Of a DNA stretch of 64,000 nt, positions 24,997 to 33,524 are shown piece by piece. How positions within the stretch are numbered: position 1 is the stretch's first letter; the number at the start of each line of letters is the position of its first letter. The DNA is from Carboxylicivirga linearis (GTDB taxonomy: Bacteria; Bacteroidota; Bacteroidia; Bacteroidales; Marinilabiliaceae): positions 310,001-374,000 of the forward strand of contig NZ_JAGUCO010000003.1 of NCBI RefSeq assembly GCF_018271995.1, written 5' to 3'. Under the pieces are notes generated by a model. That model did no database searches, was not told the origin of the DNA, and saw only the letters and a list, made by a program, of their open reading frames with translations. The position numbers and the translations under genes were made by a program.

Positions 24997-25528
24997 AAAA
25001 AAAGAACTTAGAAAATATATTCGCTCATTAAAAAAGGAGATTCCAGAAGAAGAATATGCTAGGCAGGATTATATAATCAATAAAAAACTTGCTGTAGCAG
25101 AAGAGTTTGTAAATGCAAAGAATGTTTTGCTTTATTGGTCAATGGATGACGAGGTTTCAACTCATGATTTCATTCTTAAATATTATCAGAAAAAAAATAT
25201 TTATCTACCTGTGATTAAAGGCGATGATCTGGATATCGTTTTGTTTTCTGGTAAGGATTGTTTGGTTGAAGGACCTAAATACGGAATTCCAGAGCCCTCT
25301 GGTGACAAGTTAAATGATGAAAAATTAATTGATTTGGTTGTTGTTCCGGGTGTAGCCTTTGATACGGAAGGAAACCGAATGGGTAGGGGGGCAGGATATT
25401 ACGATCGAATATTAAAGCGTGTTCAGCAAGCTGCGAGAGTAGCTTTGGCTTACTCATTTCAGATGATTGAAAAGGTTCCGGTCGAACCACACGATATACA
25501 AATGGATAGAGTAATTTATCCAAAATAA
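24989..25528 (+). CDS. 5-formyltetrahydrofolate cyclo-ligase
   Basis: The 179-residue enzyme converts 5-formyl-THF to 5,10-methenyl-THF with ATP, returning a storage folate to one-carbon metabolism. It shows the basic N-terminal EKKELRKYIRSLKKEIP, KKNIYLPVIKGDDLDIVLF, YGIPEPSGD, VVVPGVAFDTEGNRMGRGAG and the ATP-binding GYYDRIL end. Length is normal. Its ATG at 24989 lies inside the last codons of the nitrilase gene (8-bp overlap), a sign of translational coupling. Confidence 0.95.
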   Translation: MLEKKELRKYIRSLKKEIPEEEYARQDYIINKKLAVAEEFVNAKNVLLYWSMDDEVSTHDFILKYYQKKNIYLPVIKGDDLDIVLFSGKDCLVEGPKYGIPEPSGDKLNDEKLIDLVVVPGVAFDTEGNRMGRGAGYYDRILKRVQQAARVALAYSFQMIEKVPVEPHDIQMDRVIYPK

Positions 25529-25552
25529 AAAAGCCCCAAACGGGGCTTTTTT
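25527..25552. terminator. Bidirectional terminator between cyclo-ligase and ferredoxin genes
   Basis: AAAAAGCCCC-AAAC-GGGGCTTTTTT forms a strong stem with A- and T-runs on opposite sides, serving both the plus-strand cyclo-ligase gene and the minus-strand ferredoxin gene. Confidence 0.9.
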
Positions 25553-25566
25553 ATATTTTCTTTTAC

Positions 25567-25734
25567 TTACGCTGGATGAATTGCTTCAGTTGGGCAAACA
25601 TCTGCACATGTACCACAATCAGTACAAGCTTCGCCATCAATTTTGTAGATATCTCCTTCAGAAATTGCATCTACTGGACATTCATCAACACAAGTACCGC
25701 AAGCAATACAGTCTTCATTAATTACGTAGGCCAT
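25567..25734 (-). CDS. 2[4Fe-4S] ferredoxin
   Basis: The 55-residue protein (ATG at 25734) carries two CxxCxxCxxxCP clusters, CIACGTCVDECPVDAI and CTDCGTCADVCPTEAI. This is the pseudo-symmetrical clostridial-type ferredoxin that shuttles low-potential electrons, for example for pyruvate:ferredoxin oxidoreductase. Such a protein fits an anaerobic or facultative Bacteroidota lifestyle. A TAATTTTG -7-like element lies upstream on the minus strand at 25776-25769. It is monocistronic. Confidence 0.97.
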   Translation of the reverse strand: MAYVINEDCIACGTCVDECPVDAISEGDIYKIDGEACTDCGTCADVCPTEAIHPA

Positions 25735-25768
25735 TTTTTTATTCTTTACATGGTTATTATTATTCAAG

Positions 25769-25776
25769 CAAAATTA
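25769..25776 (-). promoter_or_regulatory. Candidate -7 element of the ferredoxin gene
   Basis: Minus-strand TAATTTTG fits TAnnTTTG, 34 bp before the ATG at 25734. The flanks are almost pure A/T. Confidence 0.42.
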
Positions 25777-25896
25777 TTTGCTTTTTTTTATATATTAAAA
25801 GAATTCGTTAGTAAACAACTTTATTTTTAAAGGTTATAAATAAGGCTTCGAGGTCTTAAATATAGTAAAGTGCAGAAATACAGGTGTTAGTGTTCT

Positions 25897-27096
25897 TTAT
25901 TGGTCTTCTGTGTTATGGGTTTTCATAAATTTAAATCCTAAATAAGCCATTAGCCCAGCTGCTGTTTCCAGCGATTTTTCATTCAAATTAAACTGAGGAG
26001 TATGCAAACTACCCGTTTCTGTTTCATCTTGAGCTACTCCAAAGCGGTAGAAAGTAGATGGGTATTTTTGTGAGAAATAACCAAAATCTTCAGCTGTCAT
26101 TCGAATGTCCATTAACTCTGTATTCTCTTTACCAAGGTATTCGTTTGAAAAGTCAATGGCTTGTTCTGTGATGTATTCAGTATTGTGTACTACCGGATAT
26201 CCGTCTTTGATGTCGACTTCGCATTCTGCACCCATACATTTCGCTGTACTTTGTGCAATGTCGCGAATTTTCTCTTTTATTTTTGCACGCCATTCTTCAT
26301 TCATTGTGCGCAGCGTGCCGGCAATTGTAACTTTTTCCGGAATAATATTGGTTGCTCCATCAGCAATCACTTTTCCAAAAGAAAGTACGGTTGGTATTTG
26401 AGCAGGTACTATTCTACTTACAATCTGCTGAAGGGCAACAATGATATGCGATGCAATTAAAACATTATCAGTTAATGCATGGGGCATAGCTGCATGACCA
26501 CCTTTGCCTTTAACGGTTAAATGTACTTCGTCTCCAGATGCCATATACATTCCTCGTTTGAAACCAACATGACCTGTTTTCATATTGGGTAGTACATGTT
26601 GTCCAATTATTAAATCTGGTTCAATATCGCTAAATAATCCTTCTTCCATCATTAATTTAGCACCCCCGGGAAATACTTCTTCAGCTGGTTGGAATATTAA
26701 TAATATGGTACCTTCAAATTCGGTTTTCAATTCGTTTAAGATCATGGCTGCTCCCAATAGAGCTGCGGTATGGGCATCGTGACCACAAGCATGCATTACA
26801 CCTTCGTTACGAGAGGTGAATTCAAGATCTGTTGATTCTTTGATTGGTAGGGCATCCATATCGGCACGAAGAGCGATTGTTCTATTACCAGGATTTTTAC
26901 CTTCTATTCGACCTAAAATTCCGGTTTTAACAAATCCGTCCTTATAGGGAATACCCATTTTATCAAGATTCTCTTTTATATAGGCTGATGTTTTGTGTTC
27001 TTCAAAAGATAATTCTGGATTTGAATGTAAATGCCTTCTTATGGCAATAATGTCTTGAATATATTTTTGTGTAAGTTCCTGTATTTTTGTTTTCAT
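25897..27096 (-). CDS. M20-family amidohydrolase (N-acyl-amino acid hydrolase type)
   Basis: From the ATG at 27096 the enzyme has 399 residues, the usual length; an extended reading frame further upstream contains no signal and crosses the promoter-like region. Motifs are IRRHLHSNPELSFEEHKTS, ALRADMDALPIKESTDLEF, MHACGHDAHTAALLGAAMIL (metal ligands Cys/His/Asp), FQPAEEVFPGGAKLMMEEG, IGQHVLPNMKTG and DIRMTAEDFGYFSQKYPSTF. These mark the M20D subgroup with a lid dimerisation domain in the middle (about 190-310). Members hydrolyse N-acyl amino acids, hippurate or related amides; the natural substrate is unknown. The protein has no signal peptide, so it acts in the cytoplasm. Confidence 0.93.
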   Translation of the reverse strand: MKTKIQELTQKYIQDIIAIRRHLHSNPELSFEEHKTSAYIKENLDKMGIPYKDGFVKTGILGRIEGKNPGNRTIALRADMDALPIKESTDLEFTSRNEGVMHACGHDAHTAALLGAAMILNELKTEFEGTILLIFQPAEEVFPGGAKLMMEEGLFSDIEPDLIIGQHVLPNMKTGHVGFKRGMYMASGDEVHLTVKGKGGHAAMPHALTDNVLIASHIIVALQQIVSRIVPAQIPTVLSFGKVIADGATNIIPEKVTIAGTLRTMNEEWRAKIKEKIRDIAQSTAKCMGAECEVDIKDGYPVVHNTEYITEQAIDFSNEYLGKENTELMDIRMTAEDFGYFSQKYPSTFYRFGVAQDETETGSLHTPQFNLNEKSLETAAGLMAYLGFKFMKTHNTEDQ

Positions 27097-27163
27097 GCTA
27101 TTTTCACTGATCCTTCCAAAATCCAAAATAATTGGTTTTCGGATTGGTTTATATTTTATATGG

Positions 27164-27171
27164 CAAAGATA
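27164..27171 (-). promoter_or_regulatory. Candidate -7 element of the amidohydrolase gene
   Basis: Minus-strand TATCTTTG matches TAnnTTTG, 67 bp upstream of the ATG at 27096. It supports that ATG rather than the far upstream in-frame extension, because transcription would begin after any earlier start. Confidence 0.45.
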
Positions 27172-27197
27172 ATAGAGTTTACGTGAGATGAGAAAGG

Positions 27198-27223
27198 TTT
27201 GATTAATTGTGGGATTAATCAAA
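27198..27223. promoter_or_regulatory. Perfect 10-bp-arm inverted repeat in the divergent 27097-27400 region
   Basis: TTTGATTAAT (27198-27207) and ATTAATCAAA (27214-27223) are exact reverse complements with a 6-nt spacer. It lies upstream of both the minus-strand amidohydrolase and the plus-strand DUF1573 gene. The AT-rich dyad could be an operator. The rest of this 304-bp gap shows only the two elements listed separately. Confidence 0.4.
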
Positions 27224-27369
27224 GGTGTAAAATAATAATTAGTGTTTATTTTTTAATCCCTCTGGAAAAATGTTGTTAGATTTGTCGGCAATGTTAAAAT
27301 TATCTTAAAGTGGCTTGTTATTTGAACACTTTCTTATACATTTCGTATACATTAGAATAAAACACATAA

Positions 27370-27383
27370 ACTAACTAGTTAGT
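27370..27383. promoter_or_regulatory. 14-bp palindrome ACTAACTAGTTAGT upstream of the DUF1573 gene
   Basis: ACTAACTAGTTAGT is a perfect palindrome ending 17 bp before the ATG at 27401. Its form resembles TetR-type operators, but no TetR gene is in the window. Confidence 0.35.
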
Positions 27384-27400
27384 ATAAATTATAATTAACT

Positions 27401-28486
27401 ATGAAGAGGATCTTTATAATATTGGCAGTTGCCATATTAGGCACTTCAGTGATGAGTGCTCAGCATGCAAAAGCAAATTTAAATTTTAACGAAACCATTT
27501 ATGATTTTGGTGAGATTCAGGAATCAAAAGGTAAAGTTGAACACGTATTTAGTTTTAAAAACACTGGTGGTCAGCCAATGGTATTGCATAATGTAAAAGC
27601 TTCATGTGGTTGTACAACTCCGGAATGGACTAAGACACCTATCCCTCCTGGGGGAACTGGTGAAGTAAAAGCTACTTTTGATCCGCGAAATCGTCCGGGT
27701 AACTTCAATAAAACAATCACTGTTCAGTCAAATGCTCAGAACGGTACTGTTGTTTTGCGTATTACCGGTAAAGTGTTGCCACGTGAAAAAACAGTGGAAG
27801 ATATTTATCCACGTAACATGGATTTAATTCGATTGGAATCGTCTCATATGGCATTTACCAAAATGACTCCCGATCAGAAAAAATCAGAACAGCTAAAAAT
27901 AATAAGTACATCAGATGCACCTCTTAAGATTTCTTTTGCTAATGTGCCTAAGCATGTTACCATTAAATCGGTTCCTGAAGTATTGAAGCCTAACCAGGCA
28001 GGTGTAATTACAGCTACGTATGATGCATCTGTAAAGAATGATTGGGGATTTGTAACTGACAATGTTTTTATCAATTTTAATGATGAGAAAAATTACAAAA
28101 ACCGCTTAACTCTTAGTGCTTCTATTGAAGAGGATTTTAATAGCTGGAGTGCAGAAAAACTAGCTGAGGCTCCAGTAGTAAGTATTGAAGAGAAAACCTG
28201 GAATTTTGGTGATATTACGCAAGGAGATAAAGTTACCCATAAGTTTATGGTTAAAAATGATGGCAAAAGCGAGTTAGTTATTCGTAAAGTAAAAGCATCA
28301 TGTGGATGCACAGCTATAAAGCCGGCAAAAACGGTATTGGCTCCTGGCGAAACAACATCTATTGTTGCAGAATTTAATTCAGCACACAAAACAGGTCGTC
28401 AGAATAAGTCGGTTACTATTGTAACCAACGATCCTAAAAATACAACAACTTTGTTGCGAATCAGCGGAAACGTAACAATTCAGTAA
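27401..28486 (+). CDS. Secreted protein with two DUF1573 (ASH/HYDIN-like) domains
   Basis: The 361-residue protein has a signal peptide (MKRIFIILAVAILGTSVMSA). Two related Ig-like modules lie at about 27-125 and 262-360. Each carries a YDFGEI/WNFGDI opening, a V..FKNTG/V..VKNDG strand and a conserved KASCGCT motif (KASCGCTTPEW and KASCGCTAIKP). The centre (about 130-255) is a less conserved domain with a similar strand pattern. DUF1573 proteins are abundant in Bacteroidota envelopes; their function is not established. The paired CGC motifs may bind metal or form disulfides. It has its own 5' region with a palindrome and a terminator after it. Confidence 0.9.
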   Translation: MKRIFIILAVAILGTSVMSAQHAKANLNFNETIYDFGEIQESKGKVEHVFSFKNTGGQPMVLHNVKASCGCTTPEWTKTPIPPGGTGEVKATFDPRNRPGNFNKTITVQSNAQNGTVVLRITGKVLPREKTVEDIYPRNMDLIRLESSHMAFTKMTPDQKKSEQLKIISTSDAPLKISFANVPKHVTIKSVPEVLKPNQAGVITATYDASVKNDWGFVTDNVFINFNDEKNYKNRLTLSASIEEDFNSWSAEKLAEAPVVSIEEKTWNFGDITQGDKVTHKFMVKNDGKSELVIRKVKASCGCTAIKPAKTVLAPGETTSIVAEFNSAHKTGRQNKSVTIVTNDPKNTTTLLRISGNVTIQ

Positions 28487-28509
28487 TAGAATTAATGATA
28501 ATATAATCG

Positions 28510-28541
28510 GGAGAGTCAGTTTTTTGCCGACTCTCCTTTTT
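28510..28541 (+). terminator. Rho-independent terminator after the DUF1573 gene
   Basis: GGAGAGTC (28510-28517) and GACTCTCC (28529-28536) form an 8-bp stem followed by TTTTT. The next gene starts 20 bp later. Confidence 0.88.
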
Positions 28542-28561
28542 GTGTAAATAATACAGTTGTC

Positions 28562-29680
28562 ATGTCGACATTTGATGAACATCATCATATTGAAAATGAT
28601 CCTTCATATAAAGGGTTGAAAGTGAATAAAGGGGTAGAATCAGTACCTACAGTTAATCCGGATGCAGCCAAACGTTTTCTGAAAAAGAAAAAGCCACGTT
28701 TAGCGATTGACGATTATGTGAAGGGCATACTGGATGGAAATGTTACTGTATTAAGCCAGGCTGTTACCATGGTTGAGAGTTCAAAGCCCGATCACCAGGA
28801 GATAGCTCAGCAGATTATAGAAAAGTGTTTACCCTACGCCGGAAAAAGTATTCGCCTGGGAATAACTGGTGTGCCAGGAGCTGGGAAAAGTACTTTTATA
28901 GAGTCAATGGGTATGCATATAATCCGTAATGGTGGCAAATTAGCAGTGTTAGCCATTGATCCTTCAAGTGAACGTTCAAAAGGAAGTATTCTGGGAGATA
29001 AAACTCGAATGGAAAAACTTTCAGGTGAAAGCAATGCTTATATTCGTCCCTCTCCATCAGCCGGATCATTAGGAGGTGTGGCTCGTAAAACAAGAGAAAC
29101 AATTATTCTTTGCGAGGCGGCCGGATTTGATACCATTTTTATTGAAACAGTAGGTGTTGGACAATCTGAAACGGCTGTGCACTCAATGGTTGATTTCTTT
29201 TTATTGCTTATGCTGGCCGGTGCAGGTGATGAGCTGCAGGGAATTAAAAGGGGCATAATGGAAATGGCCGATGCCATTACAATTAATAAAGCTGATGGTT
29301 CAAATAAAGAAAGAGCCAATCTGGCGCAAGCCGAGTATCGAAGTGCCTTGCATTTATTTCCACCAACTAAATCAGGTTGGACTCCCGAGGTAAAAACATG
29401 TTCGTCGTTATACCATGAGGGAATTGCGGAAATATGGGATATGGTACAGGAATATGTAGAATTAACTAAGAACAATAATTACTTTGAAGCCAATCGTAGA
29501 TCACAAGCTAAGTATTGGATGTACGAAAGTATAAATGAACAACTTCGAAATCATTTTTATCAGCGAGAGGAAATAAAATCTGGCCTTGAGTTGAATGAAA
29601 AGTTGGTTTTAAACGATGAAAAGAGTTCCTTTATGGCTGCCAAAGATTTGTTGGATAAATATTTTAAAAATATTAAGTAA
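28562..29680 (+). CDS. meaB: Methylmalonyl-CoA mutase-associated GTPase MeaB
   Basis: The 372-residue G-protein chaperone protects and reloads adenosylcobalamin in methylmalonyl-CoA mutase. The N-terminal helical region (1-95) leads to the P-loop GITGVPGAGKSTFIESMG, LAIDPSSERSKGSILGDKTR, PSPSAGSLGGVARKTRETI, the switch region IETVGVGQSE and the guanine-specificity NKADG (as NKAD). The C-terminal arm supports dimerisation. The mutase subunits are not in the window. The gene starts right after a terminator. Confidence 0.96.
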   Translation: MSTFDEHHHIENDPSYKGLKVNKGVESVPTVNPDAAKRFLKKKKPRLAIDDYVKGILDGNVTVLSQAVTMVESSKPDHQEIAQQIIEKCLPYAGKSIRLGITGVPGAGKSTFIESMGMHIIRNGGKLAVLAIDPSSERSKGSILGDKTRMEKLSGESNAYIRPSPSAGSLGGVARKTRETIILCEAAGFDTIFIETVGVGQSETAVHSMVDFFLLLMLAGAGDELQGIKRGIMEMADAITINKADGSNKERANLAQAEYRSALHLFPPTKSGWTPEVKTCSSLYHEGIAEIWDMVQEYVELTKNNNYFEANRRSQAKYWMYESINEQLRNHFYQREEIKSGLELNEKLVLNDEKSSFMAAKDLLDKYFKNIK

Positions 29681-29712
29681 CTAAAGCCGCGAGGTTATAA
29701 AAGAAAGAAGAA

Positions 29713-30819
29713 ATGAAAAATTGGATGTTAGCAATCTTAAGTGTTGCTTTGTTGGCTTCTTGCCAGCCTAAAAATTATCAGATTACAGGAACGCTTGAGG
29801 GTGTGACAGCTGAAAACGTGATTTTAAAAAATCTTAGAAAAGGAAGGCCAGTAACAATGGATTCAGCCAAAGTAGTAGATGGTTCTTTCTCATTTACTGG
29901 TTCGGTAGAAAATCCTGAATTTGCAATTTTATTTGTTGAAGGCATACAACAACCTATAACTTTCTTCATTGAAAATTCAAAAATTACCATTAATGGTACA
30001 GTTGATGATTTAGCAAATGCTGAAATAACAGGTTCTTCATTAAACGATTTATGGGTGAAATTTAATGATGAAATTCCAGGAAAAGACCGTATGCAGGAAT
30101 TGCAGAAAGAGTATGCGCAAGTTCAAATGAGCCCAGATCAGGATAAGCAGGAAAAGATGAAAGTGTTGGGTGAAGAGGCTAACACAATAATGGGAGAGCA
30201 ACAAGCATATTACAATAAGTTCTTGGAAGAAAATACCAATAACGCAATTGGTGCTTTTATTGCTTTGTCAATGGGGCAGCAAATGCCATTGGAAGAAATT
30301 AAACCAACTTTTGAAAAATTGGAAGCTGCTATGCCAACTCATGCTTATATTGCTGAATTAAAAGAAGTAATTGAAGCAAAAGAAAAGCGTGAAGCAAGTT
30401 TGGCTGCTACAAAAGTAGGTGCTGCAGCTCCTGATTTTACTTTAAAAACCAAAGACGGAGAAGAAGTTAGCTTAAGCAGCTTCAAAGGAAAATATGTATT
30501 AGTTGATTTCTGGGCTAGCTGGTGTCAGCCATGTCGTCAGGAGAATCCTAATGTAGTGAAAGCGTATAACAAATATAATTCTAAAGGATTTGAAGTTTTC
30601 AGTGTTTCTGTTGATGATAATGAAGAAAAATGGTTAGAAGCTGTTGATGCTGATGGTTTAGTTTGGACTCAAGTTAGAGATGCCGAGAAAGAAGTGGGTA
30701 GACTATATGCTGTTCAAAGCATCCCTACAACCCTTTTATTGGATAAAGAAGGTGTGATTATAGCTAAAAACCTTAGAGGTGCAGCTTTAGAAGAAAAATT
30801 AGCTGAGCTGTTGAACTAG
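29713..30819 (+). CDS. DUF4369/TlpA-family thioredoxin lipoprotein, CQPC active site
   Basis: The 368-residue lipoprotein has a lipobox (LSVALLASCQPKN, Cys17). A DUF4369 beta-sandwich (about 22-115) includes ITGTLEGVTAENVILKNLRK. A helical linker follows (about 115-230), then a TlpA/AhpC-type thioredoxin fold (about 233-368). Its active site is DFWASWCQPCRQENP, with Cys-Gln-Pro-Cys where the paralogue has Cys-Gly-Pro-Cys, and the cis-proline segment is SIPTTLLLDKEG. Such proteins are envelope thiol reductases, often serving cytochrome maturation. The next gene encodes a full-length paralogue 16 bp downstream, so this is a recent tandem duplication and probable operon. Confidence 0.92.
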   Translation: MKNWMLAILSVALLASCQPKNYQITGTLEGVTAENVILKNLRKGRPVTMDSAKVVDGSFSFTGSVENPEFAILFVEGIQQPITFFIENSKITINGTVDDLANAEITGSSLNDLWVKFNDEIPGKDRMQELQKEYAQVQMSPDQDKQEKMKVLGEEANTIMGEQQAYYNKFLEENTNNAIGAFIALSMGQQMPLEEIKPTFEKLEAAMPTHAYIAELKEVIEAKEKREASLAATKVGAAAPDFTLKTKDGEEVSLSSFKGKYVLVDFWASWCQPCRQENPNVVKAYNKYNSKGFEVFSVSVDDNEEKWLEAVDADGLVWTQVRDAEKEVGRLYAVQSIPTTLLLDKEGVIIAKNLRGAALEEKLAELLN

Positions 30820-30835
30820 TTTTCAATACGAATTT

Positions 30836-31930
30836 ATGAATAAAATAGCACTAGGGCTCTTATCAATATTATTGTTGGTAAGTGCCTGTAATACAAAGCC
30901 TGTTTTTACCTTAAAGGGAAAATTGACTGGTGAAACAGATAAAGCTCTTTTAGTTGGGGTGGTTGATAAAGAAGGATATCATGTGGTTGATACTGTCACT
31001 CTTAAAGATGGAGTAGTTGACTATAGCACTTTTCTTGATCAACCATTATTAATGATTGTTGGACTTGATGGAAGCCGTCAGCATAGTGTCTTCTTTGCTG
31101 ATAATGGTGCTTATACTATTGAGGGAGATATTCAAAACCTTAAAGATGCAACGCTAACAGGAGGACAGCTTTTTACTGATTATGAAAAAGTAAAAAAGCT
31201 CGACTCTGAATTTAGTGTTCTTCTGCAAGACCTGAGAATGGCTTATGGTGAAGCATCTCAAGCTGGAGATGAAGCTAAGATGAAAGAAATAGATGAAACT
31301 TATGATGCGGCTTTTGAGAAAAACAATAGCGATAAAATGTCATTTGTTTCAGCCAATCCGTCATCGCCAGTAGCTGCTTATGTTGTTTATGATTCATATC
31401 GCCATCAACCATTAGAGGATATTAAGGTTGCAATGGCTGAATTGGATCAATCAATTGCATCGTCACCTTATTATCAGTTGATAAATGAGCGTGCTGCAAA
31501 ACTGGAAACAGTTGCGGTTGGTCAGGTTGCTCCTGATTTTACATTGAACGACACAGAGGGTAATGCATTTTCATTGTCTTCATTAAAAGGAAAATATGTT
31601 TTGGTTGATTTCTGGGCGAGCTGGTGCGGACCATGTCGCAGAGAGAACCCGAATGTAGTTAAGCTATACGCAGAGTTCAAAGATAAAGGATTTGATATTT
31701 TAGGAGTATCATTAGATGAAAAAGAAGATGCATGGTTAAAGGCTATTGAAGATGATCAATTGGCATGGAATCATGTATCAGATTTAAAAGGATGGAAGAA
31801 TGAAGCGGCTCAACTTTATGCTGTTTCAAGTATACCACATACAGTGTTATTAGATCCGGAAGGAAAAATAATTGCTAAAAATCTTAGAGGTGAAGAACTT
31901 CGTACTAAGATTGCAGAATTATTGAATTAA
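30836..31930 (+). CDS. DUF4369/TlpA-family thioredoxin lipoprotein, CGPC active site
   Basis: The 364-residue paralogue of the preceding protein has the same order: lipobox LLLVSACNTK (Cys18), DUF4369 (about 23-115), helical linker with PSSPVAAYVVYDSYRHQPLE, and a thioredoxin-like domain with DFWASWCGPCRRENPNVVKL and SIPHTVLLDPEGKIIAKNLR. The thioredoxin halves are highly similar between the two genes, whereas the DUF4369 and linker parts have diverged strongly, hinting at different partners or ligands. A terminator follows. Confidence 0.92.
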   Translation: MNKIALGLLSILLLVSACNTKPVFTLKGKLTGETDKALLVGVVDKEGYHVVDTVTLKDGVVDYSTFLDQPLLMIVGLDGSRQHSVFFADNGAYTIEGDIQNLKDATLTGGQLFTDYEKVKKLDSEFSVLLQDLRMAYGEASQAGDEAKMKEIDETYDAAFEKNNSDKMSFVSANPSSPVAAYVVYDSYRHQPLEDIKVAMAELDQSIASSPYYQLINERAAKLETVAVGQVAPDFTLNDTEGNAFSLSSLKGKYVLVDFWASWCGPCRRENPNVVKLYAEFKDKGFDILGVSLDEKEDAWLKAIEDDQLAWNHVSDLKGWKNEAAQLYAVSSIPHTVLLDPEGKIIAKNLRGEELRTKIAELLN

Positions 31931-31954
31931 AAAAATATCATCTCAATGATATAG

Positions 31955-31984
31955 AAAAGGGAGCTTTTATGCTCCCTTTTTTTA
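31955..31984 (+). terminator. Terminator after the tandem TlpA genes
   Basis: AAAAGGGAGC and GCTCCCTTTT pair around a TTTTAT loop, followed by further T residues, 25 bp after the stop. Confidence 0.9.
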
Positions 31985-32026
31985 TGAACTGAAATATTTA
32001 TCATTTTATTTCAAACCACCCGCCTA

Positions 32027-32044
32027 TAAATTTGTTATGTAACA
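32027..32044 (+). promoter_or_regulatory. lpdA promoter with overlapping TGTTATGTAACA dyad
   Basis: TAAATTTG (32027-32034) fits the -7 consensus and runs into the near-perfect dyad TGTTATGTAACA (32033-32044). The box is identical in sequence to the one before the Crp/Fnr gene, and the dyad has the same register with one changed central base. The lpdA ATG is 66 bp downstream. Confidence 0.5.
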
Positions 32045-32110
32045 GATGCCTTTTTGTTTTTAGGCTGGAATGTTAAATAATAATAGAAAGTAGAATTAAA
32101 ACACAATTAT

Positions 32111-33502
32111 ATGAATTACGATGTTATTGTCATAGGTAGTGGTCCGGGTGGTTATGTGGCTGCAATCAGAGCTTCTCAATTGGGATTAAAAGTAGCTGTA
32201 GTTGAGCGTTCTGAATTGGGTGGAATATGTTTGAATTGGGGGTGTATTCCAACAAAATCATTATTAAAAAGTGCAAGTGTATTTGAATATTTACAACATG
32301 CACAGGACTATGGCGTGACAATTGACGGCGAAGCAAAAGCTGATTTCGCTGCTATGGTAAAGCGAAGCAGAGGTGTAGCTGAAGGAATGAGCGGAGGTAT
32401 TCAATATCTCTTCAAGAAGAACAAAATTGATGTTATCAAAGGAACCGGTAAGTTACTTGGTAATAAAAAAGTTGAAGTAACCACCGAGTCGGGAGAAAAA
32501 CAGGAATATCAGTCAGATCATATTATTCTGGCAACGGGAGCACGTAGTCGTCAATTACCAAATTTGCCTCAGGATGGTGAAAAGGTAATTGGTTACCGTA
32601 AAGCTTTAGTACTGGATAAGCAACCAGAATCAATGATAGTGGTTGGATCAGGTGCTATCGGAAGTGAATTTGCGTATTTCTATAATGCAATTGGTACAAA
32701 GGTTACTTTGGTTGAATATATGCCAAATATTGTACCGGTGGAGGATGAGGAAGTATCTAAGCAATTGGCTCGCTCATTTAAAAAGGCCGGTATTAAAGTA
32801 ATGACCGGAGCGGAAGTTACAAAGGTTGATACTTCTGGTGATAAAGTAAAAACAGTAATTAAAACGAAAAAAGGTGAGGAGGAGCACGAAGCAGATATTG
32901 TTTTGTCGGCTGTAGGTATTACACCAAACCTTGAGAATTTAGGCCTTGAAGACGTTGGCGTTGAAATTGAAAACGGACGTGTTAAAGTGGATGAATTTTA
33001 CCAAACTTCTGTTAAAGGAGTATATGCCATAGGTGATATTGTACCTGGTCAAGCTTTAGCTCACGTAGCATCAGCAGAAGGTATTATATGTGTTGAAAAA
33101 ATTGCAGGACACCATCCTGAAGGATTGGACTATGGTAACATTCCGGGTTGTACATACACTGTGCCTGAAGTGGCTTCAGTTGGAATGACCGAGAAAGCAG
33201 CCAAGGATGCCGGGTATGAGCTTAAAGTGGGTAAATTTCCGTTCTCAGCATCAGGTAAGGCTAGTGCTGCCGGACATAAAGATGGCTTCGTAAAACTAAT
33301 ATTTGATGCTAAATACGGTGAGTTATTAGGCGCTCATTTGATTGGTGCCAATGTTACTGAAATGATTGCCGAACTGGTAACGGCTCGTAAATTGGAAACA
33401 ACCGGCCATGAAATTATTAAAGCAGTTCATCCGCATCCAACTATGTCGGAAGCTGTGATGGAAGCGGCGGCAGCAGCTTATGATGAAGTAATTCACATCT
33501 AA
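32111..33502 (+). CDS. lpdA: Dihydrolipoyl dehydrogenase (E3)
   Basis: The 463-residue flavoprotein reoxidises lipoamide of 2-oxo acid dehydrogenases or the glycine cleavage system, passing electrons to NAD+. The sequence shows FAD-binding GSGPGGYVAAIRASQLG, the redox disulfide GGICLNWGCIPTKS (Cys40/Cys45), NAD-binding VVGSGAIGSEFAYF, the second FAD motif YAIGDIVPGQALAHVASAEG and the catalytic-base end HPHPTMSEAVMEAA. Length is normal. No E1 or E2 gene is adjacent, so it is probably a shared E3. The promoter carries the dyad also found before the Crp/Fnr gene. Confidence 0.96.
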   Translation: MNYDVIVIGSGPGGYVAAIRASQLGLKVAVVERSELGGICLNWGCIPTKSLLKSASVFEYLQHAQDYGVTIDGEAKADFAAMVKRSRGVAEGMSGGIQYLFKKNKIDVIKGTGKLLGNKKVEVTTESGEKQEYQSDHIILATGARSRQLPNLPQDGEKVIGYRKALVLDKQPESMIVVGSGAIGSEFAYFYNAIGTKVTLVEYMPNIVPVEDEEVSKQLARSFKKAGIKVMTGAEVTKVDTSGDKVKTVIKTKKGEEEHEADIVLSAVGITPNLENLGLEDVGVEIENGRVKVDEFYQTSVKGVYAIGDIVPGQALAHVASAEGIICVEKIAGHHPEGLDYGNIPGCTYTVPEVASVGMTEKAAKDAGYELKVGKFPFSASGKASAAGHKDGFVKLIFDAKYGELLGAHLIGANVTEMIAELVTARKLETTGHEIIKAVHPHPTMSEAVMEAAAAAYDEVIHI

Positions 33503-33524
33503 AAAAGATGAAGCTTACATATAT

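Noticed and set aside
29038-29475. 145-codon minus-strand reading frame
   Set aside because: It is antisense to meaB and its composition mirrors that gene.
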